Shown here one piece after another: positions 41,833-50,746 of a DNA stretch of 64,000 nt. The notes beneath the pieces were generated by a model, which was given only the letters and a program-made list of their open reading frames with translations, was not told where the DNA came from and searched no databases. A program made the translations under genes and the position numbers. The first letter of the stretch is position 1; each line of letters begins with the position of its first letter. This DNA comes from Ohtaekwangia sp035628875 (GTDB taxonomy: Bacteria > Bacteroidota > Bacteroidia > Cytophagales > Cyclobacteriaceae), in assembly GCA_035628875.1 (NCBI GenBank), contig DASPIZ010000091.1, positions 62,001-126,000 on the forward strand, given 5' to 3'.

Positions 41833-42840
41833 ATGGATACGGTCAGAATCAAGGAAAGTGAACTAAGGCAAATAACGCTGTTCATAATTGACACAAAGAT
41901 TATCTTTCATCCTGTTATTTCTCCCAATGGCTTTCCGGATTTTTCAAACCATCAAGGAATTAAAAATATCTTGATTCTGGACAGAAATATTTTAACGCCA
42001 ATGATTGGGCTCCTGAAAACCGGCCATCTCAAGGATGACCATATCCGAAAAATAATTGGGTCGTTGATGGTTTGGACACAATTTAACAACATCAGCGTGA
42101 CATCAGGACTTGCTCTTTCGGAATATGCATACCACAAGGGTCGAGAAGCGGAAGCAAACCTTGAAAGAGACCTATTCTTAAAGGCGTTTAACAACTATCA
42201 TCCGAATATTTGGTTAGAAATTGCCCTAGGTCGCCGAAAGACCATTGAACCACTAACTGTTGACGCTTCAGAGGAGTTCTCATACAACAAGGAATATGAT
42301 CATTATAAGATGCACTATTTGGAAATGCTAAAGATTGCACAGTATTATTTTGATCAATCATTATCTCTCGAAGGAAAGATCACCCGATTTCATAGATGGG
42401 TTTATGACAACCTTATACTTTGTGGGTACACGATTTCCTATTTGGCTCTCCTGACGGGAGGTCGTATCAATACGTTTAACAAGACAAAGAACTTTGACCA
42501 GGTAATATCCCAGTGTAAGAACCAAGCATGGGATTTATCATATCTTTCGTTATGGAGTACTTTGTACGACAACGAACCTGAATCAAATGCAAATTACTTA
42601 TTTGCCACCTTAGACAAAGGACTAAAACAGATTTTTATGTTGACTCATAACGAGGCGATTGACTTACATTCAGAAATATTCGGAAGTAACGTTGGCGGCA
42701 GGATTAATCAATCAATGCACGATATCTTCAAGCCCCGACCGCTTCCCAAAATGAGCATCGAGCACATAGATGAAATGATTGGAACGGAATTCAGCCAGCT
42801 GGAACAGACATATAACTCGACGACGAGACAAGAAATATGA
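41833..42840 (+). CDS. hypothetical soluble protein
   Basis: A 335-residue cytoplasmic-looking protein, largely helical, with no signal peptide or membrane helix. Recognisable stretches include NILILDRNILTPMIGLLKTG, ERDLFLKAFNNYHPNIWLEI and YLSLWSTLYDNEPESNANYL. The ILILDRNI start recalls PIN-like or toxin-type proteins with an acidic residue after a strand, but I cannot support that assignment. It overlaps the next gene by the four bases ATGA, so the two are translationally coupled. Confidence 0.65.
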   Translation: MDTVRIKESELRQITLFIIDTKIIFHPVISPNGFPDFSNHQGIKNILILDRNILTPMIGLLKTGHLKDDHIRKIIGSLMVWTQFNNISVTSGLALSEYAYHKGREAEANLERDLFLKAFNNYHPNIWLEIALGRRKTIEPLTVDASEEFSYNKEYDHYKMHYLEMLKIAQYYFDQSLSLEGKITRFHRWVYDNLILCGYTISYLALLTGGRINTFNKTKNFDQVISQCKNQAWDLSYLSLWSTLYDNEPESNANYLFATLDKGLKQIFMLTHNEAIDLHSEIFGSNVGGRINQSMHDIFKPRPLPKMSIEHIDEMIGTEFSQLEQTYNSTTRQEI

Positions 42841-43241
42841 ATATCAAAATCTTAATTCTCCTTTCGCTTACAATTGCTACCATTTCATTAGAAGCTCAAA
42901 TTAAAAAAGAAATGAAGCTTTGTGAGTTGGATTCTATAAACGGCATGGTGATTCATTCGATAGCAGAGGTATCCCCTGAATATACAGGAGGCCTTTCAAA
43001 ATTTTACAAAGATTTATCATCAAAAATCAAAATAAAAGACACAAGTAATTCTGGTCATATAAAAATTATAATCTCATTTGTTATTGACGTAGATGGAAAT
43101 GTTAAAAACGTCTGTACCACTGATAATGTCGAGATAACAACAGAAATAATCGAATCAATAAATAACTGGACTGCAAAAAAAATCGGTGGGAGTAATGTGC
43201 CAGTAAGAATGTACATGCCGATTTATATTAAACTGGGCTAA
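42837..43241 (+). CDS. exported protein with a TonB-C-like domain
   Basis: A 134-residue secreted protein: signal peptide (ILILLSLTIATISLEAQ), then one domain resembling the TonB C-terminal fold, with the strand ISFVIDVDGNVKNVC, a helix ESINNWTAKK, and VPVRMYMPIYIKLG at the end. There is no N-terminal anchor after cleavage, so it is not a classical TonB; such periplasmic TonB-C-like proteins are common in Bacteroidota. Its ATGA overlap with the preceding gene indicates one transcription unit. Confidence 0.68.
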   Translation: MNIKILILLSLTIATISLEAQIKKEMKLCELDSINGMVIHSIAEVSPEYTGGLSKFYKDLSSKIKIKDTSNSGHIKIIISFVIDVDGNVKNVCTTDNVEITTEIIESINNWTAKKIGGSNVPVRMYMPIYIKLG

Positions 43242-43351
43242 AAAAATAAGTGAATAACAACATGTATAATCTCTTATCCATCTATACAGACACACGATCC
43301 AAACGTACGATGCCATACACTAACGTTCTTTGCCATAAAAGAAACTACTAT

Positions 43352-44137
43352 ATGAAATTTATACAAACCATTTTAACACTGACACTCCTTTACTTAATTA
43401 CAAGTTGCTCAAACGGGAAACTTGAAGAAAAAGGATTTCAGGTAAGTCCGACTTCCGACAATGCCGAAAACGAGGAGGCTGACGGACTGAATAGCGATTC
43501 GTTGAAATTTGACACAAGGCCAAGTAGTGTACTATTAACAGGTGTTCCAAACGTAAGGTTGACAACGATCTACAAAGTAAACATAAACAAAAGAAACAAC
43601 GCGACTTTCATTGGCTCAGACGATTTTCATTATAGATATGAAGATCCGGAACAAAATAAAGGCAACAATTGGAACAACAATCTTATGCCTGGGCTTGAAG
43701 CTGTTTATGGCTATAACATGGTAAATATTTCACATTACGACATTAAGGCGAACAAACAAAAAAACTTCTTCGATAAACCAGTTTTAGTTAAGACACTTTA
43801 CTATCCAGCGTTTTCTAAAGACACATTAAACTATAGCCCGGTCAACAGAGACTACTTTATTGTTTCCGTTTACAATGACGACACAAACAAAGATGGTTTT
43901 ATCAATCTAAAAGATCTTAGACGTCTTTACTTATTCAACATAAACGGGGAAAAACAAAAAGCACTTATTCCGGAAAACTATTCAGTTTTTAAATCCGAGT
44001 ATGATCCCGACAATGACTTTATGTATGTGTTTGCTCAACTCGACAACAATAATAATGGACGACAAAACGAAGGTGAGCCGATCCATATATTTTGGATAGA
44101 CCTTAAAGATCCAAACAACACAGGACGGCAATATTAA
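43352..44137 (+). CDS. lipoprotein with EF-hand-like motif
   Basis: A 261-residue predicted lipoprotein: signal segment TILTLTLLYLITSC with lipobox ITSC, then an acidic linker and a beta-rich domain. Residues 190-205 contain DDTNKDGFINLKDL, an EF-hand-like calcium loop, and DNNNNGRQNEGEP a second Asp/Asn-rich loop. It would be anchored in a membrane facing the periplasm or surface. I chose ATG 43352; a frame open from 43250 adds a tail without signal character. A frameshifted partial duplicate lies at 38932-39281, showing recent duplication within the island. Function unknown. Confidence 0.72.
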   Translation: MKFIQTILTLTLLYLITSCSNGKLEEKGFQVSPTSDNAENEEADGLNSDSLKFDTRPSSVLLTGVPNVRLTTIYKVNINKRNNATFIGSDDFHYRYEDPEQNKGNNWNNNLMPGLEAVYGYNMVNISHYDIKANKQKNFFDKPVLVKTLYYPAFSKDTLNYSPVNRDYFIVSVYNDDTNKDGFINLKDLRRLYLFNINGEKQKALIPENYSVFKSEYDPDNDFMYVFAQLDNNNNGRQNEGEPIHIFWIDLKDPNNTGRQY

Positions 44138-44190
44138 ATCAATCCGTTGGAATCAATACTGCCTCTTAAAAAACAAAAACACAAAACTTT

Positions 44191-44231
44191 ATGCAACACA
44201 ACTATGCAACAAATGCAACAATGCATGCAAG
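44191..44231. promoter_or_regulatory. cluster of ATGCAA(C) half-sites upstream of the GH9 gene
   Basis: ATGCAAC occurs at 44191, 44204 and 44213, and ATGCAA at 44225. The motif equals the half-site of the Fur-type operator at 5869-5883. It may be a low-complexity coincidence; no palindromic pairing is seen here. Confidence 0.25.
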
Positions 44232-44363
44232 TCGTGCAGGCAGAGTTAAACCTGATGAATTGTTTTCCTACACTTGTTAATTCTTTCCCGCTCATAGTAT
44301 TTAGTGTTGTTTATTTTACCTTTACATGCTATCCTTCGAGGCAATAGAAAATTTTTTATCAAC

Positions 44364-46904
44364 ATGGGAAGACGAATATTTTTATCAGTAGTGCTACTAC
44401 TCGCGGCATCCAATTACACCTGGTGCCAGGATTTGAAACTCAATGATCTTGAGTATTTCGAGAAGCAAGGTGTCAACGTGCTTGTATACAATAACCTTTT
44501 TACAGGCGGTTTTAATGATGAGAAAAACGCCGGTATAGAATTGATTCACCATGGTGTGAGAACAGCACAGGGTGGCGCGGTGCGACTTTCCAATACACCG
44601 GAGCAGTGGGATCTTGTTCCGGAAACACCAGACCGAAAGGTTGACCGCGCGTTAAAAAGCATAGCGACTACGTTGCGGTATAACGATTACAATTTTGATT
44701 CGCGCGTGGTTGTTACGGCGAAGGGGAAAGGTGTCGAGATATCGGTTTACCTGGATAAACCACTTCCAAAAGAGCTTGAAGGACGCGCCGGGTTTAATCT
44801 TGAGTTTCTTCCGTCACAATATTGGAATAAGACCTATTTGGTCGATGGGCGTTACAATCGGTTCCCGCGTTATGTGGTAGGTAATACTACGACAAAGCCC
44901 AACAGTGAAAAGCCAAAGCAATACAAAGGATACAACACTTCCGACGACAGGGGAACCGGCAAGTTCATCGATCCGCTTCCGCTTGAAACAGGACGTACGT
45001 TTCTTCTTGCACCCGACGAACCTTCACGTTTGGTGAAGATCACTTCGGCCGATGCTGACCTTATGCTTTTCGACGGACGTATGCTGGCACAAAACGGTTG
45101 GTTTGTCATGCGCAGTTTACTTCCCGCGGGAAAAACAGGAAAGGTTTTAACCTGGACCGTCGAACCCAATGCGATTAACGGTTGGATAAGAGAACCAAAT
45201 ATCGGTTTCTCCCAGGTGGGCTATCTCCCTACACAACCAAAAGTCGCTGTCATTGAACTCGACAAGAAAGACAAACCCCTTGCAAAAGCTTCGTTATTTA
45301 AAATCGGCAACGATGGTGAGGCTTCCGCAGTATTCGGTGGCAAAATCGTTCCGTGGGGTGACTACTTTAAATATCACTATGTAAAATTTGATTTCACTTC
45401 GGTTAAAACGCCTGGTATCTACTACATCCAGTATGGCAATTTCAAAACAAATAATTTTTTAATCCAGGATAACGTCTACGATAAGATCACCGATGCCACG
45501 AGCGATATCTGGATCCCCATACACATGAATCACATGTTCGTGAACGAGGCGTATAGGGTCTGGCATGGCGAGCCGTTCAGGGAAGGTTACCTCCAGGCTC
45601 CACCAAACACCGATCACTTTGATCTTCATGAGCAAGGACCAACAACCGATACGAAGTATAAAGCGCTCGAATTGATTCCCGGATTAAACGTAGGCGGTTT
45701 CTTCGATGCCGGAGATTTTGACATTGAGACAGGATCAAATATTAGCGTCGTTCAGAACTTCGTTCACACCTGGGAATATTTCAAACCACAACGCGACCAG
45801 ACTTTCGTTGACCAGAAACAACGTTATGTTGATCTTCACCGACCTGATGGAACGCCAGACGTATTGCAGTTTATCGAACATGGAACATTAAATCTTGTGG
45901 CGCAGGCGGAGATTATCGGTCACATGACACAGACTCTTTCAAACGCTGTGCTTGATAATTATCATCACTTGGGCGATGCTGCTTCATTAACTGACGGCCT
46001 TCCTTACAATCCTAACCTGGGCCCTTACGAAATCGCCGCTGACGGCAGATCGAGTGGCGTGAAGGATGATCTGTGGGCATTCACAAGTCGCAATCCAAGC
46101 CTCGATCTCAGGGCCGCAACCATGTTTGCAGCAGCAAGCAGAGCGTTGAAAGGATACAACGACGATCTTTCTGCAAGAGCCCTGCAACAATCAAAAAGAC
46201 TGCTCAAGGAGGCAACGGAATTACTCGCCAATCAGCCGCAGGACAGCACACGCCGGGCATGGGGAGCAGTCGGTGACATCTCCACCAATCTCCAATTGTA
46301 TATCGCGACCGGTGAAAAACAATATGCAAGTAAATTTCAGGAGCTCTTGTGGCCTGTGCTTGATCGAAGTGTCAATTTCGTTTTATTGACTGCATTAAAT
46401 GCGATACCACACATGGATGCATCTTTCAAAGAAAAACTCCGCCCGTATGTCGTAAAATACAATGACTACATCAATGGGCTTGAAAAGGATAATCCGTACG
46501 GAGTACCTATCGGACTTGGCAACTGGGCAGGTAGCGGAGCTATTACTAATTTTGGAACTACCATCTGCTTTGCCAACAAATATTACCCTGATGTTGTAGA
46601 TGCGAGCCATGCTTTCAAGAGCTCAAACTACTTGTTTGGCTGTCATCCATATCACAACTACTCATTGGTTGCAACGGTGGGGGCTACACGTCCTAAAGCA
46701 GTCTTTTACGGAAATAACAGGGCGGACTTTTCATTTATTCCCGGCAATGTTGCACCTGGTGTATTATTCAGAAAACCCGACCATTTTGAAAACTACGATG
46801 ACTGGCCATTTCTTTGGGGCCAGAACGAAGGTACGATCGCAGGAAATACCAGTTATTTAATTTTTGGATCCGCTTTTAAGAACTTAGTAAAGAAAGCAAA
46901 ATAG
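44364..46904 (+). CDS. glycoside hydrolase family 9 protein
   Basis: An 846-residue exported enzyme: signal peptide (MGRRIFLSVVLLLAASNYTWCQ), an about 260-residue N-terminal beta region, the CelD-type Ig-like domain (GFSQVGYLPTQPKVAVIELD onward), then the (alpha/alpha)6 GH9 catalytic domain. The catalytic signature is GGFFDAGDFD (Asp448, Asp451; compare GGWHDAGD), and the general acid is Glu822 in WGQNEGTIAGNTSY. The region SNYLFGCHPYHNYSLVAT equals the family's C-terminal substrate loop. It probably hydrolyses beta-glucans or related polysaccharides. It has no type IX sorting domain. I chose ATG 44364; a frame to 44304 exists upstream. A rho-independent terminator follows. Confidence 0.9.
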   Translation: MGRRIFLSVVLLLAASNYTWCQDLKLNDLEYFEKQGVNVLVYNNLFTGGFNDEKNAGIELIHHGVRTAQGGAVRLSNTPEQWDLVPETPDRKVDRALKSIATTLRYNDYNFDSRVVVTAKGKGVEISVYLDKPLPKELEGRAGFNLEFLPSQYWNKTYLVDGRYNRFPRYVVGNTTTKPNSEKPKQYKGYNTSDDRGTGKFIDPLPLETGRTFLLAPDEPSRLVKITSADADLMLFDGRMLAQNGWFVMRSLLPAGKTGKVLTWTVEPNAINGWIREPNIGFSQVGYLPTQPKVAVIELDKKDKPLAKASLFKIGNDGEASAVFGGKIVPWGDYFKYHYVKFDFTSVKTPGIYYIQYGNFKTNNFLIQDNVYDKITDATSDIWIPIHMNHMFVNEAYRVWHGEPFREGYLQAPPNTDHFDLHEQGPTTDTKYKALELIPGLNVGGFFDAGDFDIETGSNISVVQNFVHTWEYFKPQRDQTFVDQKQRYVDLHRPDGTPDVLQFIEHGTLNLVAQAEIIGHMTQTLSNAVLDNYHHLGDAASLTDGLPYNPNLGPYEIAADGRSSGVKDDLWAFTSRNPSLDLRAATMFAAASRALKGYNDDLSARALQQSKRLLKEATELLANQPQDSTRRAWGAVGDISTNLQLYIATGEKQYASKFQELLWPVLDRSVNFVLLTALNAIPHMDASFKEKLRPYVVKYNDYINGLEKDNPYGVPIGLGNWAGSGAITNFGTTICFANKYYPDVVDASHAFKSSNYLFGCHPYHNYSLVATVGATRPKAVFYGNNRADFSFIPGNVAPGVLFRKPDHFENYDDWPFLWGQNEGTIAGNTSYLIFGSAFKNLVKKAK

Positions 46905-46915
46905 CATGAACAGAT

Positions 46916-46946
46916 TAAGCCCCGGAGAAATCCGAGGCTTTTTTTG
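46916..46946 (+). terminator. rho-independent terminator after the GH9 gene
   Basis: AAGCCCCGGA and TCCGAGGCTT form a stem (one bulge) around a GAAA loop, followed by a run of seven T. It starts 12 bp after the stop codon. Confidence 0.85.
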
Positions 46947-46984
46947 TTTTCGTTGATCCAGCGCAAAACTCAATTGTAGCTAGG

Positions 46985-47225
46985 TGGCAGTGGGAGTCAG
47001 TGTTGCTTTAATCGATAGCTTTCAGATTGTGTGGGCCCAGGGCTTTGGTGTTACTGAATTAACACACAGGACAGCGTGACAAATAATACGCTTTTTCAGG
47101 TTGCCTCAATTACCAAGCGATAACTGCAATGGCTGTGATGAAAAAAGTTGAAGTTGGTTTGATTCAATTGAACGAGGATACCAATAAGCAATTAATTTCA
47201 TGGCACATCGCTGACAACAATTTCG
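46985..47225 (+). pseudogene. serine hydrolase (beta-lactamase family) remnant
   Basis: The translated fragments VSVALIDSFQIVWAQGFGV, VTNNTLFQVASITK and AMAVMKKVEVGLIQLNEDTN, then LISWHIADNNF, are the N-terminal part of a class C beta-lactamase-like serine hydrolase, including the SxxK active-site motif (SITK). There is an in-frame stop near 47080 and a small lesion after SITK. The gene is cut off at about 47225, where a TACTTCGTAC-type low-complexity repeat begins. Only about 80 of the usual 350 or more residues remain. Confidence 0.75.
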
Positions 47226-47295
47226 TAAAAGATTCCCCGTTACCGTTACTTCGTACTCTTCTCTTGTACTTCGTACCTTGTACTGTCCCTGCACC
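47226..47295. repeat. short TACTTCGTAC/CTTGTAC low-complexity repeat
   Basis: A run of near-heptamer units CTTGTAC and CTTCGTAC (about 47247-47283). It has the same style as the TTTGAAC and CTCAAAC blocks of the dispersed repeats but a different core. It separates the serine hydrolase remnant from the thioesterase gene. Confidence 0.5.
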
Positions 47296-47679
47296 TCATA
47301 ACAACGCCAGTACTTCCTCTGTTATTCTCGTCGGGCGCATCGTTTTCGTATCTACCATACACCACATCGTTTTCGCTTCAGCCAATATTTTATCTTCCTG
47401 ATTCATCAGCTTAACGAAACGTTCAAAACGCGCGCCATGATGATCACCCACCCAGGTAGTACCTTTTATTTCATCGTGAATAAACGCTGGATTTTTATAA
47501 TCGATTTCATGACGTAATACAATCCATAAATAGCGCGACCGAAGTTCTTCCGGAGCAACGGATGCCCAATGCGCCGCGGCAACCTCTTGCACCCAACGTA
47601 CATAAACCACATTGTTGACATGACCTATTTCGTCAATATCGGAGGAAAGTACGTTAATGGAATGGTGAAAGGGCAGCAT
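47296..47679 (-). CDS. 4HBT-family acyl-CoA thioesterase
   Basis: A 127-residue hotdog-fold thioesterase of the YbgC/4-hydroxybenzoyl-CoA type. The active-site segment is SDIDEIGHVNNVVYVRWVQE, with the conserved Asp (D-x-x-GHVNN-x-x-Y). Family members hydrolyse acyl-CoA or aryl-CoA thioesters in the cytoplasm; substrate unknown. It is transcribed directly after the TrpF-like gene (8 bp gap), so the two form an operon, although no functional connection is evident. Confidence 0.9.
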   Translation of the reverse strand: MLPFHHSINVLSSDIDEIGHVNNVVYVRWVQEVAAAHWASVAPEELRSRYLWIVLRHEIDYKNPAFIHDEIKGTTWVGDHHGARFERFVKLMNQEDKILAEAKTMWCMVDTKTMRPTRITEEVLALL

Positions 47680-47687
47680 GCAAATCC

Positions 47688-48254
47688 TTACTCTGCTTCC
47701 AGTGCTTCCAGAATATCAGCAAGTTCATCATAGTGTTTTAAGCCTGGACGAAGCTCGGCCTGGCCATGAAGGCAAATGCCACTTACACCGGTATGATTTA
47801 ACGCCCTGTTGAGTTCTTCGACGTCCTTTATGGTAAGTAATACTTCATGTTCAGGAATGAAACGTGTCATGGTGGAGTCCTCATCAATCAGAAGGTAGGC
47901 AGGTTTTATGCTCATCGCCGGAAGTTCTTCGCCTTCCTGAAGTCTCAGCATAAAAGGGAGGCCGATCACACTTCCTATTTTGTTATACTCTTCCGATCCC
48001 AGTTCCAGATAATCCGGGCGAAATTCGTCAAGAATTACGGCAAGCTCTTCTTCGTTATTAATCCCATAAACTTCAGCAACTATCTGCGGGCCGGTTATCC
48101 AACCTCGGATCTCCTGATAACTTTTGGCCGTTATTGCTTCAGGTTGAGATGCAACAGCAGCGAAACCAAGGAAATCCACACCCATACCGGCACAATACCG
48201 TGCATCGCTTAAATTTGTGATCCGGCCGACTTTTACTAAGGTTTTTAATGGCAT
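47688..48254 (-). CDS. TrpF-like (phosphoribosylanthranilate isomerase-related) protein
   Basis: A 188-residue barrel-type protein resembling phosphoribosylanthranilate isomerase. The N-terminus VKVGRITNLSDARYCAGMGVDFLGF matches the family's KxCGIT..EDA....GAD.LGF pattern. The catalytic Cys of TrpF (KVCGIT) is replaced by Gly here (KVGRIT), and the protein is shorter than the usual 200-210 residues. It probably does not perform the tryptophan-pathway reaction. A cysteine is nearby (ARYCAG) but not in position. No other trp genes are near. It is co-transcribed with the downstream thioesterase gene. Confidence 0.72.
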   Translation of the reverse strand: MPLKTLVKVGRITNLSDARYCAGMGVDFLGFAAVASQPEAITAKSYQEIRGWITGPQIVAEVYGINNEEELAVILDEFRPDYLELGSEEYNKIGSVIGLPFMLRLQEGEELPAMSIKPAYLLIDEDSTMTRFIPEHEVLLTIKDVEELNRALNHTGVSGICLHGQAELRPGLKHYDELADILEALEAE

Positions 48255-48335
48255 AGCTTATGTGGAAAAGAAGAAATAACTTTAGTTTTCGTTTACATTC
48301 AAATATCCGCGGGGATTTAAGAAAAACAAAAGTAA

Positions 48336-49049
48336 TTGAAGCATTTTCAAAAAATTGTGTGGGCACTGGTCGCCATGTTGACGGGGTGTGATTCTGCTGA
48401 GGAACAAAAACGACGAGATGATGCAGCGTTTTTTCCTTTACAAAAAGGTGTATATCAACTTTATGATGTAGAGGAAATCATTTATGAATTAAGTGAACCG
48501 GAAACATTGCGTTATGAATTGAAGACTGTACTTATCGACTCATTTCGCAATGCACAATCGGGTTACACTTATATTATGCAACGCAGCAAAAGACCCGTTG
48601 GCGAAACAAGCTGGGTTTCGCTTGAGCCGTGGTCTGTCCGGAAAGAGACCAATGAAATAGTTGTGCATGAAGGAAATATACCTTTTGTTGTACTAACGTT
48701 TCCAATCTCAGAAGACCTAACGTGGAATGGGAATAAGTATAATACAGTGATTAATCCTACCACAAAAACGAACGAAGATGAATATCGCGTGTTGGAAAAT
48801 AACGTGGAACGAACCATCAATTCAGTTGAATTTTCCGATTGCCTGGTGGTTGAACAGGAAGACAACCAGGAGTTTATTGTATTCTATGACAAGCGAACCG
48901 AGATTTATGCCCGTAACATCGGATTGATTTACAAAGAGCGTATCGAATTGCAATATTGTAATGATCAGGACCGGAATTGTGTTGGTCAGCAGATCGTGGA
49001 TCAGGGTGTTATCTATAGACAATCGATTAAAGCGTATGGCAAGGAATAG
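48336..49049 (+). CDS. hypothetical lipoprotein
   Basis: A 237-residue predicted lipoprotein. The TTG at 48336 gives KHFQKIVWALVAMLTGC, a short signal with lipobox LTGC; no ATG or better start exists before the lipobox. The mature protein begins with a charged linker and then beta-rich sequence (GVYQLYDVEEIIYELSEPET onward), with cysteines near the end (CNDQDRNC). No family recognised. The subtilase gene begins 14 bp before this gene's stop codon, so the two are translationally coupled and probably work at the same envelope site. Confidence 0.7.
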   Translation: MKHFQKIVWALVAMLTGCDSAEEQKRRDDAAFFPLQKGVYQLYDVEEIIYELSEPETLRYELKTVLIDSFRNAQSGYTYIMQRSKRPVGETSWVSLEPWSVRKETNEIVVHEGNIPFVVLTFPISEDLTWNGNKYNTVINPTTKTNEDEYRVLENNVERTINSVEFSDCLVVEQEDNQEFIVFYDKRTEIYARNIGLIYKERIELQYCNDQDRNCVGQQIVDQGVIYRQSIKAYGKE

Positions 49050-50652
49050 CATCACCTTGACGATATTTTTTTTCCTGTGCATGTGCACCGTCCTTGGGCA
49101 AAACCGGTATATGGTTTTCTTTACAGATAAAGCCAATACCCCGTATTCGATATCTCAGCCCGGTGATTTTTTAACGCAGCGCGCGATCTCAAGACGACTA
49201 CAGCAGAATGTTGCAATTACCGAACAGGACTTACCAGTTAATCCTGGGTATGTGTCGGGCGTGAAAGAAACCGGCGCCCAGGTTTTCTTCACCACCCGGT
49301 GGATGAACGGTGTATTGGTACAATGTGATGAGGAGCTGGTCCCTATGCTTGAAGGATTGGATTTTGTAAACAGGGTTGAATTTGTTGCACCGGATGTCAG
49401 GCTCCTTAACGGAAGAAGGAAGACGAACCGTCAGAATAAGTCAGGTAGGTCGGCGGATGTTACCGACATTCAACTCACTATGCTGGGCATTACTACAATG
49501 CATAGCGAAGGCTATAGAGGCGAAGGAATAATTATTGCGGTTTTTGACAGTGGCTTTGATGGCGTAGACACAGGTACACCTTTCCAACATTTATGGGATG
49601 AAAATAAGATAGACCTCTCTGTTTCACAGGATTTCGTCTACAACTCCGACAATGTATTTGGTTACGATGACCACGGAACAATGGTATTTTCGGTGATGGC
49701 GGCTAACGAAAGTATGACTTTTACTGGGGGATCTTATAATGCTAATTTTCAGTTATATATAACCGAAGAAGTACCCACTGAATATAGGGTTGAAGAGTAC
49801 AACTGGCTATTTGCTGCTGAACGCGCTGACAGTACCGGGGCCGACATTATTCAGGCTTCCCTGGGGTATAACGATTTTGATGGAACCACCATGGATTACG
49901 AAAAATCAGCAATGAATGGTACAACGACAGTTGTTACCCGTGCCGCGCAATGGGCAACAGATAGGGGTATGGTTGTGGTATGCAGCGCGGGCAATGAAGG
50001 GAATAATTCCTGGCAAACCATTACAGCGCCGGCAGACGCAACGGATGTGCTAGCCGTTGCCAACGTCAACCAAACCCTACAGCGATCTAATTCAAGTTCC
50101 ATAGGACCTTCGTTCGATGGGCGTGTTAAACCCGATGTTGCGGCCCTTGGAACAAATACAAGTGTAGTCAGACCCAGCGGTGCTGTAGGATCGGCATCGG
50201 GAACTTCACTCGCAGCTCCGCTCATCTCGAGCCTGGTGGCCGGCCTTTGGCAGCGGTATCCGGATCTCACAAACAAAGAACTGATTACGGCCATCCGGAA
50301 TTCTGCATCACAGTCTTCCAATCCCGATCACCTCATCGGTTACGGCATTCCCAGTTACACCTCCGTTGTAAATTATCTTGAACGGGCAGAACAGACACGA
50401 TGGTTTGAAGTCTATCCCAATCCGATATATTCCGACAGCCTCGTGATCAAACCTAGAGATCCGGTTGAGATCCCTTCGTGTCAAATACAGTTTATCAGCG
50501 CCGATGGAAAGATCATACTCTCCAAAGACATTGCCTTTACCTGGGCTGAATCACAATATGAAACCAGTCTAAAAGGATTTGAGCGCGGCGTATACTTTCT
50601 AAAGATTACGTGGAAGGACAAAACGTTCACCCATAAACTGGTTAAAATCTGA
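49036..50652 (+). CDS. secreted subtilisin-like (S8) serine protease with T9SS sorting domain
   Basis: A 538-residue exported protease. The signal peptide is ITLTIFFFLCMCTVLGQ. An N-terminal propeptide-like region precedes the S8 domain, whose triad is Asp171 (FDSGFDG), His213 (DDHGTMV) and Ser391 (GTSLAAP), with oxyanion Asn in CSAGNEGN. The last about 80 residues are a type IX secretion (Por) sorting domain: WFEVYPNPIYSDSLVI onward and a terminal GVYFLKITWKDKTFTHKLVK. The enzyme should be exported by T9SS to the cell surface or medium. The ATG at 49036 overlaps the upstream lipoprotein gene by 14 bp; a longer in-frame start at 48961 would put the signal peptide internally. Confidence 0.93.
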   Translation: MARNSITLTIFFFLCMCTVLGQNRYMVFFTDKANTPYSISQPGDFLTQRAISRRLQQNVAITEQDLPVNPGYVSGVKETGAQVFFTTRWMNGVLVQCDEELVPMLEGLDFVNRVEFVAPDVRLLNGRRKTNRQNKSGRSADVTDIQLTMLGITTMHSEGYRGEGIIIAVFDSGFDGVDTGTPFQHLWDENKIDLSVSQDFVYNSDNVFGYDDHGTMVFSVMAANESMTFTGGSYNANFQLYITEEVPTEYRVEEYNWLFAAERADSTGADIIQASLGYNDFDGTTMDYEKSAMNGTTTVVTRAAQWATDRGMVVVCSAGNEGNNSWQTITAPADATDVLAVANVNQTLQRSNSSSIGPSFDGRVKPDVAALGTNTSVVRPSGAVGSASGTSLAAPLISSLVAGLWQRYPDLTNKELITAIRNSASQSSNPDHLIGYGIPSYTSVVNYLERAEQTRWFEVYPNPIYSDSLVIKPRDPVEIPSCQIQFISADGKIILSKDIAFTWAESQYETSLKGFERGVYFLKITWKDKTFTHKLVKI

Positions 50653-50746
50653 TGAAACCGTTTACATTTTGTAAGTAGAAATATCATCATATCCGGCAGC
50701 CTGTTTCACATTTCTTTCTTTAATTTGCCGCTAATTCAAACAACCC

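Noticed and set aside
28437..44340. Prophage or conjugative element
   Set aside because: No phage structural, integrase, relaxase or conjugation genes are present; organisation fits a cassette array instead.
44147..44347. Plus-strand 66-codon frame upstream of the GH9 gene
   Set aside because: Met/Gln-rich translation of the ATGCAAC repeats; overlaps the leader of the GH9 gene and looks non-coding.
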